NCBI GenBank assembly: GCA_028554645.1
Contig: JAQOOI010000022.1
Span: forward strand, 1,054,001-1,118,000
Direction: 5' to 3'
DNA from: Omphalotus guepiniiformis
Taxonomy: Eukaryota; Basidiomycota; Agaricomycetes; Agaricales; Omphalotaceae
DNA: 64,000 nt
Shown: positions 32,541 through 43,151 of the stretch, one piece after another
How positions within the stretch are numbered: position 1 is the first letter of the stretch
Layout: the number at the start of each line of letters is the position of its first letter
The notes under the pieces: generated by a model
Told to the model about the DNA's origin: nothing
What the model saw: the letters and a program-made list of their open reading frames with translations, nothing else
Databases searched by the model: none
Position numbers and translations under genes: made by a program

Positions 32541-34668
32541 TCATCGACCTCGTCGACCTCCTCCTCCTCCCAAAACAACCAGCTTGTTGCTGCGCTTCTT
32601 CCTCCCATTTCCACCACTCCGCTGCTCAAGTTCATGCCAGGCAATATCCAAGTCCCATTCATCCTCTTCTTCCCTCTGTGTAGGTACTCTCGATCTCGGA
32701 GAGCCTCTCGTTGAAGCTGATGACCGCAGCGCTGACGCAAAACTACTCTGCCCCCACACGCCAGCCGCCGACTGAGGAGGAACCGGTGGGGTAGAACTGA
32801 CGACAGCTTCCTCCGGCTCGACAATTACTGGCTCTGAAGGTAGGACTATGCCTACAGATCCCCATGATGCCTGCGCAGCGTATTCCCTCTTCTCCCTCTC
32901 CCTCTCCTCTGCCCGAGCCTTCGCGCGGTCATCTTTCCTCCCCTTGTCCTTCCTCCGGGCCTTGCGCATTCTCAAAGCACCTTCGAAGCTCCTGAGGCCT
33001 TCTACTCCGACGACACCTTCTAAATCAGCCTCAATGAAGACAACGTCAGCGCTTTCGGGCATATGGGCGAGATATTTGCACCGTTTGCGCAGGTCGTCGT
33101 TCACAGTACCTTCCGAAAAGGCATCGACGCGAATGGTGATGTCATCAGGGAAAGAGGCGTATTCACCAAAGTGTGAGAGAAGAATCTTGATATCTAGGGG
33201 ATGGAGGTAGATCGGAAGACCAGAGGCAGCTTGATAGTAGTAATAAGTGGAGGTGGACGGTGGGGGTGGGTTCACGTTGCGTCGCTGCCTAGGTGTAGAA
33301 CGTGAGTTCTGATTTCTATTAGGTTTCGAGTTGGCAGCTCCCGCAGGACGTGAAGGGGGTATCGCTGTGGCCGGACTAGGAAGACTCGGAGTGGATCTCA
33401 AGGCGAGATATTCCTCAGGTACATCCGAAACACTTGGTCGACGTGCCGCTTCAGTGTTTCTTTGCTGAACATACAGGGCGTACTTTGTCTCGATTTCGAA
33501 GTGATCGCGTTGAGCTTTCTCGATCTTATCCCGAAGAAGGGGTGTGTCAAGTGCAGACGCCTTGGCAATCTGGTTGTGAACCTTCTGTTCAGCGCCTTCT
33601 ATGAATGATATTCCTAGGTCGTCATTCATTCCGGCCAGAATCCGTCGTTCAATAGCCAGTTCATCCAAATCTCGAGTTAGATCCGAAAGTAGTTGAGACG
33701 GAGTAGCCAGCATGAACTTGGCATAGTTCAGGACATCGGGAAGGAAATGAAAGGGAGCTTGGTGGGGAGGCAACAGATCTGAAGGCCAGGTGCAAGAGCG
33801 GGGTAGGGCAAGCGTTGTTATCTGGGGGCGTTGAATCAGCCGCATGCGCATGGAAGCACCAGAACGAGGAGCAGTCTCGAAAGACACATCAACCAACGAA
33901 CTCGAAGACGAAGACGATGCAGCATTGCGAGCTGCTCCCGACTCTTCTTCCAAATGGATCGGGCCGTCAAACCACTTGACGCTCTTGAGTTGGCTAGCAT
34001 TCACTGAATCGAAGCAAATCGGACATGTTGCCCACTTATTCTCAGATGTACTCAGATAGTGTAGGATGCACGGATAACAGTATATCTGTGACACGTGAGT
34101 AGATTGAAGAGCAACAATCCTAGATAACTCACATGCCCGCACTTTGTCATACGTGGAGCAGCTGGGGGAGATAAGCAGATAGGACATGTAATATATCCTT
34201 CGTCGTGACCAGACTGCTCTCCTGCAGCAGCTGCAGAAGCCAAAGCGGAGGATCGTGGAATAATGACTTGTAAGATATCATTCCATTGGAAGAAGCTAAG
34301 ACACATGAGCTTGTCATCGCGAAAGACGCAAGGATATATCTCACATATCAGGGTCCGCGAAATGTACTGTGTAATCACCCGAAGGATTCATTACAAAACG
34401 ATACTGAGCATTGACGAAACCTGCGAAATAAGAGAAGGGTAAATACAAGCTAAGTTAATATACATAAGAATGACAAGCACGTACGCTCCTTGTTCCAGAC
34501 CCCATGTTGCGTCCCTGTTCGTCTACTTCTTCTTGGAAGATTAGACAATGGTTGAGACTGCCTCGGAGGTAGAGTGAAGTTGAGCAGGTGGTTAAGATTC
34601 AAGGACTGATTAGAGGCCATCTTCACAGCACGCCTCGGCGTCGAGGTTGGAGCAGGCGTGCTCGTCAT
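32541..34668 (-). CDS. MAG2: RING finger E3 ubiquitin ligase, RNF10/Mag2 family
   Basis: The RNF10 signature is complete. An N-terminal basic region is followed by FVNAQYRFVM and FFQWNDILQVI just before the RING. The C3HC4 RING reads [29 protein letters not shown]...CPICFD, with all eight ligands. LKSVKWFDGPIHL and FMLATPSQLLSDLTRDLDEL follow. The central PLDIKILLSHFGEYASFPDDI and KYLAHMPESADVVFIEADL are the conserved C-terminal RNF10 block. The tail is charged. Family members ubiquitinate 40S proteins uS3 and uS5 on stalled ribosomes; the yeast member Mag2 acts in decay of defective 18S rRNA. The first three exons are short; the start at 34668 is in good context. Confidence 0.92.
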
Positions 34669-34898
34669 TTAGCGCAGCACCGAGAGAAAATAGTAGAGAA
34701 GAAGCTGGGCGATAAATGGCTAAGGGGCTGACTCCCTGCCAGTGGGAGAAGCAGTCCACCTTAGTGATGCAAATGCCAATGACTCCGAAACCGTTTAAGA
34801 GTAACCGCACGTGCGCGGAGCCGATCGGCACTTTTGCTTGTCTTCAGCTTTGATTCCAAACAACCACCGTCGTCTTCTCCTCAGGCTCTGTCAACCAA
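34669..34898. promoter_or_regulatory. Divergent MAG2/WBP11 promoter with a CACGTG E-box
   Basis: This 230-bp gap lies between start codons and contains GCACGTGC, with the CACGTG core at 34808-34813. A CT-rich stretch (cgtcgtcttctcctc) lies just before the WBP11 ATG. Confidence 0.4.
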
Positions 34899-36708
34899 AT
34901 GGCTAAAGGCAAGAACCTAAATCCAGCCGATGCCTTTCGTATGTTTCAACAATTTCATTGTATAGTCTCATTCTAATGCATCTTTACAGGTAAAGCTCAA
35001 AGAAAGAAGGAGCTGAAAAAGGCAAAAACCTTTCAAAGTCAACCTTAGATGTTTCTCATACCTATGCTGCAGTAGAACAAAGCAGAACGAGCCAAAACAC
35101 GCGATTTTGCTCTAGTCAAGAAGGATACTCGAGGCTAGTGCTCACATATTTCATTCTGCCGGCAACCTAACCGCCAATGGATAGATTTGGAAGATGAAAT
35201 TCAGAAACTTGAAGGTCTTGCCCAACCCTCTGTTGCAGATAAGTCTCGGCTGGCCACCGTCAAGGCCGAGCTAGAGAATATCAACAAGAAGAAAGAAGAG
35301 TATGTCAATGAGCACCCGGAACAGCGAAAGCTTGTGTATCGGCCTCGCCGAGACAGGAATGAAGGCGATGGGCCCACGGAGGAGCTTATACTGCCCAAGA
35401 AGAGAAATTATTTCAACAAGAATGGCCTTCCTAGGCACCCAGAACGCAGTATATATTATGACCCAGTTATGAATCCGTATGGTGTTGCTCCGCCCGGGAT
35501 GCCTTACATGGAGCGGCGTAGGTTTACATTCTGCACGTAAAGCACCTTCATGTTCTGACGCTCAAAAGCCCTTAGGCCAGACGAGGTTGACTCTGAAGCT
35601 GAAGGTGATGTTGATCGGATTCTCGAGAACGTTCAACTATATCTCTCTGTCCCAATTCTCAAACAGATGATTCCGATGAAGATGATATAGCTATGCCCGA
35701 GGGGCCACCACCAGGTATAGATGAAGCTATTGATAGCGACGATGAAATTCCAATGCCGGATGGTCCTCCACCTGGCACTGAAGTTGAGACTGGTATGTCG
35801 ATTTTCCGTTATTTGGTTAGCTCGGCTGATACGATGCAGGAGAAGCGGAACAAGTTCAATTACCAGATACATCACAACCTCCTTTACCTCCCGTGCCTCC
35901 ACCTGCTGGGCTCCCCGTAGGCTTTCTACCACCACCACCTCCTCCGCTACCTGGTTCGGCCAGCCCTCCTGTACCTCCCGGACTTCCGCCTTTGCCTGCG
36001 GGCACGCCACCTTTCCCTGGGGGAAATCTACCTCCTCCCCCTCCTCCTCCAATTGGTTTCCCTCCTCTACCTATGGGTTTTCCTGGAGCTGCACCACCAT
36101 TTCCACCACCACCGCCTCCTCCAGGAGGATTCTTTCCGTCAATGGCAATGCCGACCCCTCCCCCAGGCTTCTTTCCCCGGCGTAATCAATCTGCTTCAGC
36201 GATGCGAGATCCTCTATCGTCCATCCCGCATCAAACATACCAGGCCCATCGAGCCAACAGACTCGTAGCGCATCCATCGCTACCTGCCAAGCCAGATGAT
36301 TCGTCGTCGTCGGCCTCACCTTTGTCAGCCGCTGCTGTCGCCACAGCGGCTGCCGCAACGGTCTCAGCTGCTCCTCAGTTGCGAGATCTCAAGAAGGAAG
36401 CAACGTCATTTGTGCCGAGTGCTTTGAAGCGCAAAAAAGCTGGCGCCGCAACTGCTTCATCTTCGAGGGTGAATGCTGCGCCTGGGGTCGGCACCGATGC
36501 CGACGACTCCACAGAGCCTGTAGCTCCTCGACCAGATTTACTGGGTACATTGAGAAGCCAGTTCGGCACTGCGCCTCCTACTCCCGGGAACGAGTCGGAT
36601 CGTACCGGGCAGGCTAAGAAGCGCAAAGTAGAAGAGGTCAAGAAAAAGGACGACTACGACAGGTTCATGGAGGAAATGGGGGATATTTTAAATGCACAAA
36701 AATCGTAA
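34899..36708 (+). CDS. WBP11: WW domain-binding protein 11 homologue (spliceosomal factor)
   Basis: WBP11 is a nuclear spliceosome-associated protein; fission yeast Saf1 is related. The N-terminal Wbp11 domain reads MAKGKNLNPADAFR, KAQRKKELKK, NKAERAKTRDFALVKKDTR, DLEDEIQKLEGL across four exons. YFNKNGLPRHPERSIYYDP and two PEGPPPG-type acidic repeats follow. The large 35.9-36.2 kb segment encodes proline-rich ligand sequence of the PPPPPP and PGLPPLPAG type, which binds WW domains. The C-terminus, SFVPSALKRKK and DDYDRFMEEMGDIL, matches the family's conserved end. Two introns (35022-35075 and 35134-35184) have to use GC donors to keep the Wbp11 domain in frame. Confidence 0.92.
35022..35075 (+). 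other. WBP11: GC-AG intron in WBP11 (first)
   Basis: The exon ends ELKK (aaa aag) and the next exon starts NKAER (aac aaa). The intron begins gcaaaa and ends gtag. ELKKNK is conserved in the family, and no GT donor gives this frame. Confidence 0.7.
35134..35184 (+). other. WBP11: GC-AG intron in WBP11 (second)
   Basis: The exon ends cga-g and continues at-ttg-gaa (R-D-L-E). The intron is gctagt...atag. A phase 1 donor is required here and no GT exists in that phase. Confidence 0.7.
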
Positions 36709-36947
36709 ATGTGAGATGCTTCTATAGCTAGGGCTCTCTCTCCGCAACTATGAGTACTGTCAGTAGTATACACCTGGTATACAGTAGGAGCTGAGAATTT
36801 TACTTTCTTTCGTATGGAGAAATCACAGCTCGCGTGACGCGGAAGTGTTGAACCCCGTACTCTTCCGGTACTGGTGGGTGCATATATAGCACCATATCTT
36901 CTCCAGAAATATGCCTATCATACTGAGACAGCGCTGAGACCGCTAAA

Positions 36948-38281
36948 ATGAGCACAGAGACTATACTCCTTCATCCTCGTCCCTACGCACAATTCTCGGG
37001 CACACTCCTCTTGTTGCCTCTGCTGCCTAAACCACATTACACCTTTTCACTTCCTCCAGAAATATGGAGTCACATATTCGAGCTTGCATTGCATATGGGA
37101 GATGGAACTACTTCGCTTTGGTCACTTTTGACAGTTTGCAGACGGTTCAAGGAATTATATCCTGTCTCCTTCATTGGGTTCCAGTATTGACTACTTCAAA
37201 GGAATTATCCCTTCCGCTCGTCTATTCCAGTGTTACCATCTCTCGTCTCTCTACTCTTGAAAAGTTCTGCAAGCGTCTTCACGATGGGGATGCCAAATGG
37301 GACTCAATTCGTCGGATTCCTTACTCAACCCCAGGCCGATGGGTACAGTCACTCGATTTGTCTGCACTCAAATTCGATGGACAGTCCCAAGCTCTTCAGG
37401 TGGATTCTCTCCTCACAAGAGTCTTCCCTCTTCTCCCGTTTCTCGCATACTTTGCGATCAACCCAGCATTCATTCTTAGTCGACGTGCTTTGGCGTCATT
37501 AACCGAGAGGCAGGGGGTGACTAACATTAAAAGTCTTCGTGGTATCAGCTACGTACCCCCGCCGTGCTCTCCAGGTGTGCAAGATCCGCTAGTTGAACTT
37601 GTGCGGAATTGCATCGACCTTGAAGAGCTAGAAGTTATTGGCCAAGGATTGGACCCCATGGAGCAAGAAGCTAATTCACTAACAGAAGAAGTCTATCTCC
37701 CTCAAACATGCGTGCCATTACATCTACCTAGGCTGCGTGAATTGACCGTTCTGGCTTCACTACAGTCCTCCTATTTGATGCTATGTCTTCTCGTGTCCCC
37801 CCTCCCTTCACTCGCAAAGTTGACTATCACACCATATGACGATATCCCCTTCCCTGCATCCTTTCAATCACAATTTATCATTACCCATGCAGAATTACTC
37901 CGCTCACTATTACTACTCTCGCCAATAGTATGGCCCACACGACTACATACCTCTCCAGTGAATTTGTTGGAGACTTCACCAAATTTACGACATTTGTCGT
38001 TGGAGAACCCATTACCAGCTCTTACGCTGACAAAAGAGCATCCTTTAGAGATTCTCTCTATACCAAGACCGACATACGAAGCTTGGGAGCTCATCTCCAG
38101 GCTTCTTCGCCATCTTCCGTCCTTGAAGGCTATCAGAGCCCGGGATGTACGATGGCTGCGGAAAGGCATGGGCGTGAGAGCCATGGAAGCCGGTGTGCAG
38201 GGAGAGATGAGAGAATGGCGTAGACGTCTTGCAAGGCGTGGAATCCGACTCCTTGACTCTGACTGGAGGGACACGGAATAG
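36948..38281 (+). CDS. F-box protein
   Basis: An F-box motif (LPPEIWSHIFELAL...SLWSLLTVCRRFKELY) lies at about residues 32-72. It is the Skp1-binding part of SCF ubiquitin ligases. After one intron the remaining roughly 360 residues form a leucine-rich, repeat-like region (LVELVRNCIDLEELEVIGQGLD, LPRLRELTVLASLQSSYL, SPNLRHLSLENPL, LPSLKAIRARDVRWL), probably the substrate side. This form is common and highly expanded in Agaricomycetes. No substrate can be named. The ORF ends LLDSDWRDTE at 38281. Confidence 0.85.
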
Positions 38282-38529
38282 TGGACCATCCTGGCGGAAT
38301 TATCCTGATCTACTTGCTGCCTGCTATTGTATTGCTGAGATATGTTGTCATGTACTTGTTTTCAAACCATTTGTAGCACTTCTCATATGTATTATACTTA
38401 ATCACCACCACTCACTACTTTATGTCAATTGTCTGATAGATTGACGGAGTTGCTCTGAATTGCTCTTGCTTCCTCGTTCACTGCCTCTGATCTGTGATTT
38501 TGGATGCAGAAGGGAAAGAATTATGAAAG

Positions 38530-38632
38530 GCGAGATGGCCGAGCGGTCTAAGGCGCCAGACTAAGGACCAGGGCATTAGATGCTCACCTAATCTGGTCTT
38601 TCGGGGCGTGGGTTCGAATCCCACTCTCGTCA
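38530..38632 (+). tRNA. tRNA-Leu (anticodon AAG), with intron
   Basis: The acceptor stem GGCGAGA pairs with TCTCGTC, and the discriminator is A. The D arm is GCCGAGCGGTCTAAGGC. Anticodon stem CCAGA pairs with TCTGG; the loop CTAAGG contains anticodon AAG at 38564-38566. An intron of about 23 nt (near 38568-38590) sits one base 3' of the anticodon, the normal eukaryotic site. A long variable arm (class II) fits leucine. The T arm is GTGGG-TTCGAAT-CCCAC. Confidence 0.95.
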
Positions 38633-38634
38633 TG

Positions 38635-38640
38635 TTTTTT
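38635..38640 (+). terminator. RNA polymerase III terminator (T6)
   Basis: A run of six T residues starts three bases after the end of the tRNA. Confidence 0.85.
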
Positions 38641-39332
38641 GCGTCAGCATGCATGGCTTTCATCGAGAACATCTTCAACGTCAATGCAATGAGATTTTAT
38701 TCGCAAATGAACAGTACTGGAGTATATATATATACATGTTACAGTTATAGAGAGATGTATAATTAAGATAACCTCCATCTCCAGCCTTCACAATATCTCT
38801 ATAATAGCCTCTCTTCATTATACACTTCACCGGGGATTCACCCATCCTGCATCTTATACTTGTGGGCTATAGCCATAAGTTCAGACAACGACCACGTACT
38901 TCTTTTCATGATCAGCACAAAGTCTCGCCAAGGCCTCGGAATTAGGCAGCCATTGTCTTCTCTTGCCACATCTCTGTGGACCACACTCAGCGTATGCACC
39001 GATGTTCAATCATCACTCGTGCCACTGAAATTACAGGATTAGGAGTCAATGGACACATACCTTTGATGGCCCAACAGATCTCTTGTGGCCCGGAAACTTC
39101 CACCAGGGGAAATCATTGAGGGGACAAAGGAGCATCTGCCTTGCTTTGACTTTGAGACGCCCGGACGAAGTGGCTTGTTTCCTAAGACGGAAAAACATGA
39201 ACACTCCGCCAAAGCACATTCGCATTCGCATTGTCTTTGAGGAATGGTTTAAAAGCAAGGTACTTTCTGAAAATCGCCATCCCCCCACATCGTATTTCGT
39301 GCATTTTCTCATCCTCCCTTAACTTGACGGAC
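38641..39332. other. Intergenic region after tRNA-Leu
   Basis: This is 690 bp with no recognised gene. It includes a (TA)n run near 38723-38734. The last 100 bp are in frame with the kinase-like ORF but precede its preferred ATG. Confidence 0.5.
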
Positions 39333-40068
39333 ATGGCTGTACTTGAACTTATCTGCGATGGGGTGATGTACACCCTCTATGGTTGGAACTCCCATGATCT
39401 ATCTCGTCAGGTGGCCATCACGCAGCAGTGTTTGGGCCGCTCTCCCAACGTCCGTTTGGCGCTCATTGGCCCAAAGGGCACCCAACCAAAGCAGGAAGTC
39501 GTCGTTAAGATGGCGCGGGGTAGGCTGGCTGTCGAGGCTCTAAGCCGGGAGGTGCATCTATACGCCTCACAGTTGAGGGATTTGCAGGGATCGGTTGTGC
39601 CAATCCTGTATAATTTCTATCAAGCTAAAGACCGAGGACATGACATTGCTTGTATGTTTATGGAGTATTGCCTCCCAGTCCCAGATGTGAGGTTACATGA
39701 CCAAAAGTAAGTCAGTTTGAATCAGCTATTTCGCTTGAGCTAAATTGCATCTCGGTAGTCGGGAAATAATGGTCGCAGTGTGCAAGCTTCACCAAGCTGG
39801 TGTTGTTCACCGGCAGCTAGATGATGGGCACCATATCGTGAAAACTGGTCTCGGTGTCCGTATTGTGGACTTCTCTCTCGCCCTCGGGTGTCATCCCTGT
39901 CCAGGTGCATCCCCGATGCTGACCCATTCCAGCACATCGTTGGCAATGCGCGATGGATGTCCCGAACTCGTGTTGATGGAGAAAATCTATGGGCTGATGG
40001 ATTTGTTACCACCACAGTCCCCTCCCCGAAGGCCACAAGGTTTCGCCAATGCCAACAGTAGATTTTGA
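39333..40068 (+). CDS. Degenerate protein kinase-like protein
   Basis: The protein starts MAVLELICDGVMYTLYGW. A lone kinase-like C-lobe is recognisable. EVVVKMARGRLAVEALSREVHLY looks like the VAxK and alpha-C region. FMEYCLP is the hinge, and after one intron (about 39708-39758) KLHQAGVVHRQLDDGHHIV corresponds to the catalytic loop and VRIVDFSLA to the DFG segment. The catalytic Asp of HRD is Gln, and DFG reads DFS. It resembles the small, degenerate kinase-like proteins that are numerous in mushroom-forming fungi and is probably not an active kinase. The end of the coding region is uncertain; the reading used stops at 40068. Confidence 0.65.
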
Positions 40069-40161
40069 AACAATCATTTTCTCGGTTTCATCGCTGTATT
40101 GCTAGTCCCACGTATTCGTTACATATCCTGTATCAAGCATTATCAAATAGACTGTGATTAT

Positions 40162-41862
40162 TCATTCACTCGTTTCACCTGGATACAGTTCCTCGATGCA
40201 CGTCGCGATATCTTTCGTCAAATCGTACCACCACACATGATCCCAGCTCCCCAACAGTAACTGCTTGGTAGTCGCTATGTCGTTCTTCGATGTGTGATAC
40301 GCATCATATACCGCTCCTTGCTGTGCGCTACATTGGAGCACCGCGTTAGCCCTAGGCGGGCGAACACGATTGTATTGCGCTAGAGCGTCCTGTTGGATAA
40401 TGAGCTCTCTGTAGTTTTGTCTCTTTCGTCCAACCACTTACAGTGAGATTCGCTTTATTAGTCCGGGGATGACCAAGTAAGCGAGTTAAAACAAGGACGT
40501 CCTCGAGACCTTGGCCGACACCAGCACCTAGGTGGGGCAGCATTGCATGCGCCTGAACGTGTTCAAGAATGAACATAATTTGAGCTGTCGTCATTGTTGC
40601 TACTGACCGCATCACCAACTAGTACGACTTTATCACGAACATAGCTTTGCAGGGGAGGATCCAAGGCGTGAATAGACCATTTACTAGGTTTCTTGAGATG
40701 ATCGAGAATAATCATCGGGTCGTAGCCCCAAGATTGGAAGTTATCTTTAGGCTCCTGTTCTGATACCGACTCAACCCAAGGAAGGGGGAGCTCGGGACCA
40801 ACGTCTACGTCATGATCGGCAACGAAGGCCACGAAATTAATCTTGATAAACAATATAGTAAGGATCCTTGAAAGCTAGATAAGTTGACGAGATTAATTTA
40901 CAACATCACCACCCTTTATCGAAAAACTGATGATATGCTGTGTGAGAATATTAAATATAAAAAACAGTCGCAGAACTTGACTCGCTTACCCTTCCCAATC
41001 CTACGAAGCACACAGGGCGTTTCGTCAGCTCAGTCCGAACACCAGCCTTCACTAGATCTTGCGTTGGAACTAAACCTCGATAAGCGACAGTATTCGTGAA
41101 AACGAGGGGTGAGGCAGCAGGGTCTCCGACGACAAAGTCTCTTGTAACGCTTCTGATTCCGTCTGCTCCAATAACCATATCTGCTTCGTGGGTCGTACCG
41201 TCCGTGAAATGAACTATATTCATTCCCGACTCAGACACTGAAATAGACGAGCAGCGTTTGTTGAAATGAGCGGCTGAGGGATCCACAAGAGCTACGACGG
41301 CGTCCAAAAAGGCGGGCCTGTTCAAATGGTGAGAAAGTGCTAAATACGAAACGTAGAAGGTAATCACCTATAAATCCCTAGTCCAAGGGCTTGCTCTGGA
41401 GTCGTTGTTTCATACTGTAGGGATTTACCGAAGTGTCAGAATCACAAAAACTGAGTGTATTTAGCCTTACGTCGTATACCACTTCATGTGGGTCATAGCC
41501 AGATATAAAGCTGAACAATCTCATTGTGGGCTCATCCTGATCAGACCGAGCAATGACGGCTGGGAGAATGCCTAGTCCATCGAGAGCTCTTATAGAGTTA
41601 GGTCCTAGTAGTAGCTGTAAGCTAGTCATCCAGCCCATCATGTAAGAGGGGATCTCACCAAGACCTACACCAGCTCCAACCTCTTCAAAGCGTCGCTGGA
41701 AACGAATGAGCGACGTGTAAACGTCAAATTTGATGAGCATACCGAAGCTTCAAACACCTGCACTGGAACCCCAGCTTTGGTCAGAGCAGCCGCAGCAGCG
41801 AGACCGCATATACCACCCCCGACGATTGCTACGTGAAAATCCTTTGTGGGAGGCGCTGACAT
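40162..41862 (-). CDS. FAD-dependent aromatic monooxygenase (salicylate hydroxylase-like)
   Basis: This is a flavoprotein monooxygenase of the UbiH/PHBH class. The Rossmann FAD site is VAIVGGGICGLAAAAALTKAG. VQVFEAS and VGAGVGLGPNSIRALDGLG follow across an intron. The DG motif (MVIGADGIRSVTR) lies in 41100-41200. The second FAD motif is VRDKVVLVGDA, followed by HAMLPHLGAGVGQGLEDV. This order is that of salicylate 1-monooxygenase and 6-hydroxynicotinate 3-monooxygenase-type enzymes, which hydroxylate or oxidatively decarboxylate aromatic acids with NAD(P)H. The substrate is undetermined, and no pathway neighbours exist here. About seven introns. The gene is divergent from the FHIT gene by 250 bp. 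Confidence 0.92.
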
Positions 41863-42112
41863 GGTTCAAAGTGTACAGACCGAGATAGCTGGAAATTTGT
41901 GAGGCCTGGGTTCGCGAGAGAGTCGAGTTTATTTCAAGCACTAAGGTGAGGTTATCATGGTAAATTTGGCAACTTGAAAGTATGCTTCATTGATTCAGTA
42001 TCACGATACGCCGTCTTGTGAGAGCTCATGAGACTGGATGTGAGTAGATGTGGTAAGAGAAGTGGCGCTAAGATAAGATACATATAACATCAATTTGATC
42101 AAGTTCCCAGGC

Positions 42113-42780
42113 ATGAACAGCGCTCTTTTGTTTTCCACCTTTGAGGTAACTCGTCAAGCATTTTATCGCTCTTCTCTATCCTATGCTATCGTGAACATCA
42201 AGCCAATTGTTCCAGGACGTGAGGATACGAAAGGATGGCCCTGTTAACGTTGGTGATTCATGCAATTTCATCCAGATGTCCTTGTTATACCCACTCGTCC
42301 AGTGCCTCGACTGGCGGACTTGAATGGTGCGTCAGTTGGCTTTTCTAATTCACAAAAGTAACAAATATCCTTGCAGGTGCTGAACTGGAGTCACTCATGG
42401 GCTCAATACAACGCGTCGGGAGCGTCATCGAACGAGCATACGGAGCTGACGCGCTCACTGTTGCCTGCCAGGTCTGCGATCTCCTTGAAGGACTAGGAAC
42501 ACTGTAACTGGATTCAATAATTCTTGAATGACAGGATGGCAAATCTGCAGGCCAATCGGTGCCCCACGTTCACTTTCATATCCTTCCCAGAAAAGCAGCT
42601 AGTGACACCTTCTCCAACAACGACGACATATATCCTGCGTTGGAAATCTCTGAAGGCTCTCTTTCCTCAGACTTGAAGAGCTCTCAAACTCTGAAGGTAG
42701 ATGCTGACGAGGATCGCAAGCCAAGATCAGAAGAAGACATGGAGAAGGAGGCCAGCTGGTTGCGTGGCTTTTTCCAGTAG
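42113..42780 (+). CDS. HIT-family hydrolase, FHIT-type (diadenosine triphosphatase)
   Basis: The N-terminal exon is MNSALLFSTFEVTRQAFY, then AIVNIKPIVPG and, after an intron with a GTGAGG donor, HVLVIPTRPVPRLADL. Later, after a small intron, QDGKSAGQSVPHVHFHILPRK contains the histidine triad (HVHFH), which cleaves AP3A. The last exon includes an acidic linker before the C-terminal WLRGFF. All active-site features of FHIT are present. The protein has about 165 residues, the usual length. The gene is separate from, but divergent with, the monooxygenase. Confidence 0.93.
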
Positions 42781-43151
42781 CTAGTCCGAGTCTAAGGCCT
42801 GAAGTATTGAAGCTTGAAGGACGCCCTTCCCCGGTTGTTTATCTCTGTAGTAGAGAATTGCAAATACTAATACAAATGTTTTGCGCCTTTACTTACCATC
42901 ACTACTACTATCTACTATCTACTATGTATGCTAGATGTCGGGATATTTCCTTGAAACGTGCGTTTTCGACGATAATGTCCATGTCTAGCTTGCTAGACGC
43001 ATCAATAGAGCATCAATATCAGAAAACGTGCGTCTCATTCAAATCTGACAGCGGGATAGTTTGAAAGATCAGGTAAGACTGTATATATAACGTTTGAAAG
43101 TCTTCTCTACCAGGTGGTGCCACTTTTGCCTTAATTGCAAAGCAAACACTG
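42781..43151. other. Intergenic, sphingomyelinase promoter
   Basis: This is 371 bp between tandem plus-strand genes. No feature was recognised except a TATATATAA near 43082. Confidence 0.45.

Noticed and set aside
38478..38684. 68-codon ORF across the tRNA-Leu
   Set aside because: A shadow of the tRNA on the opposite strand.
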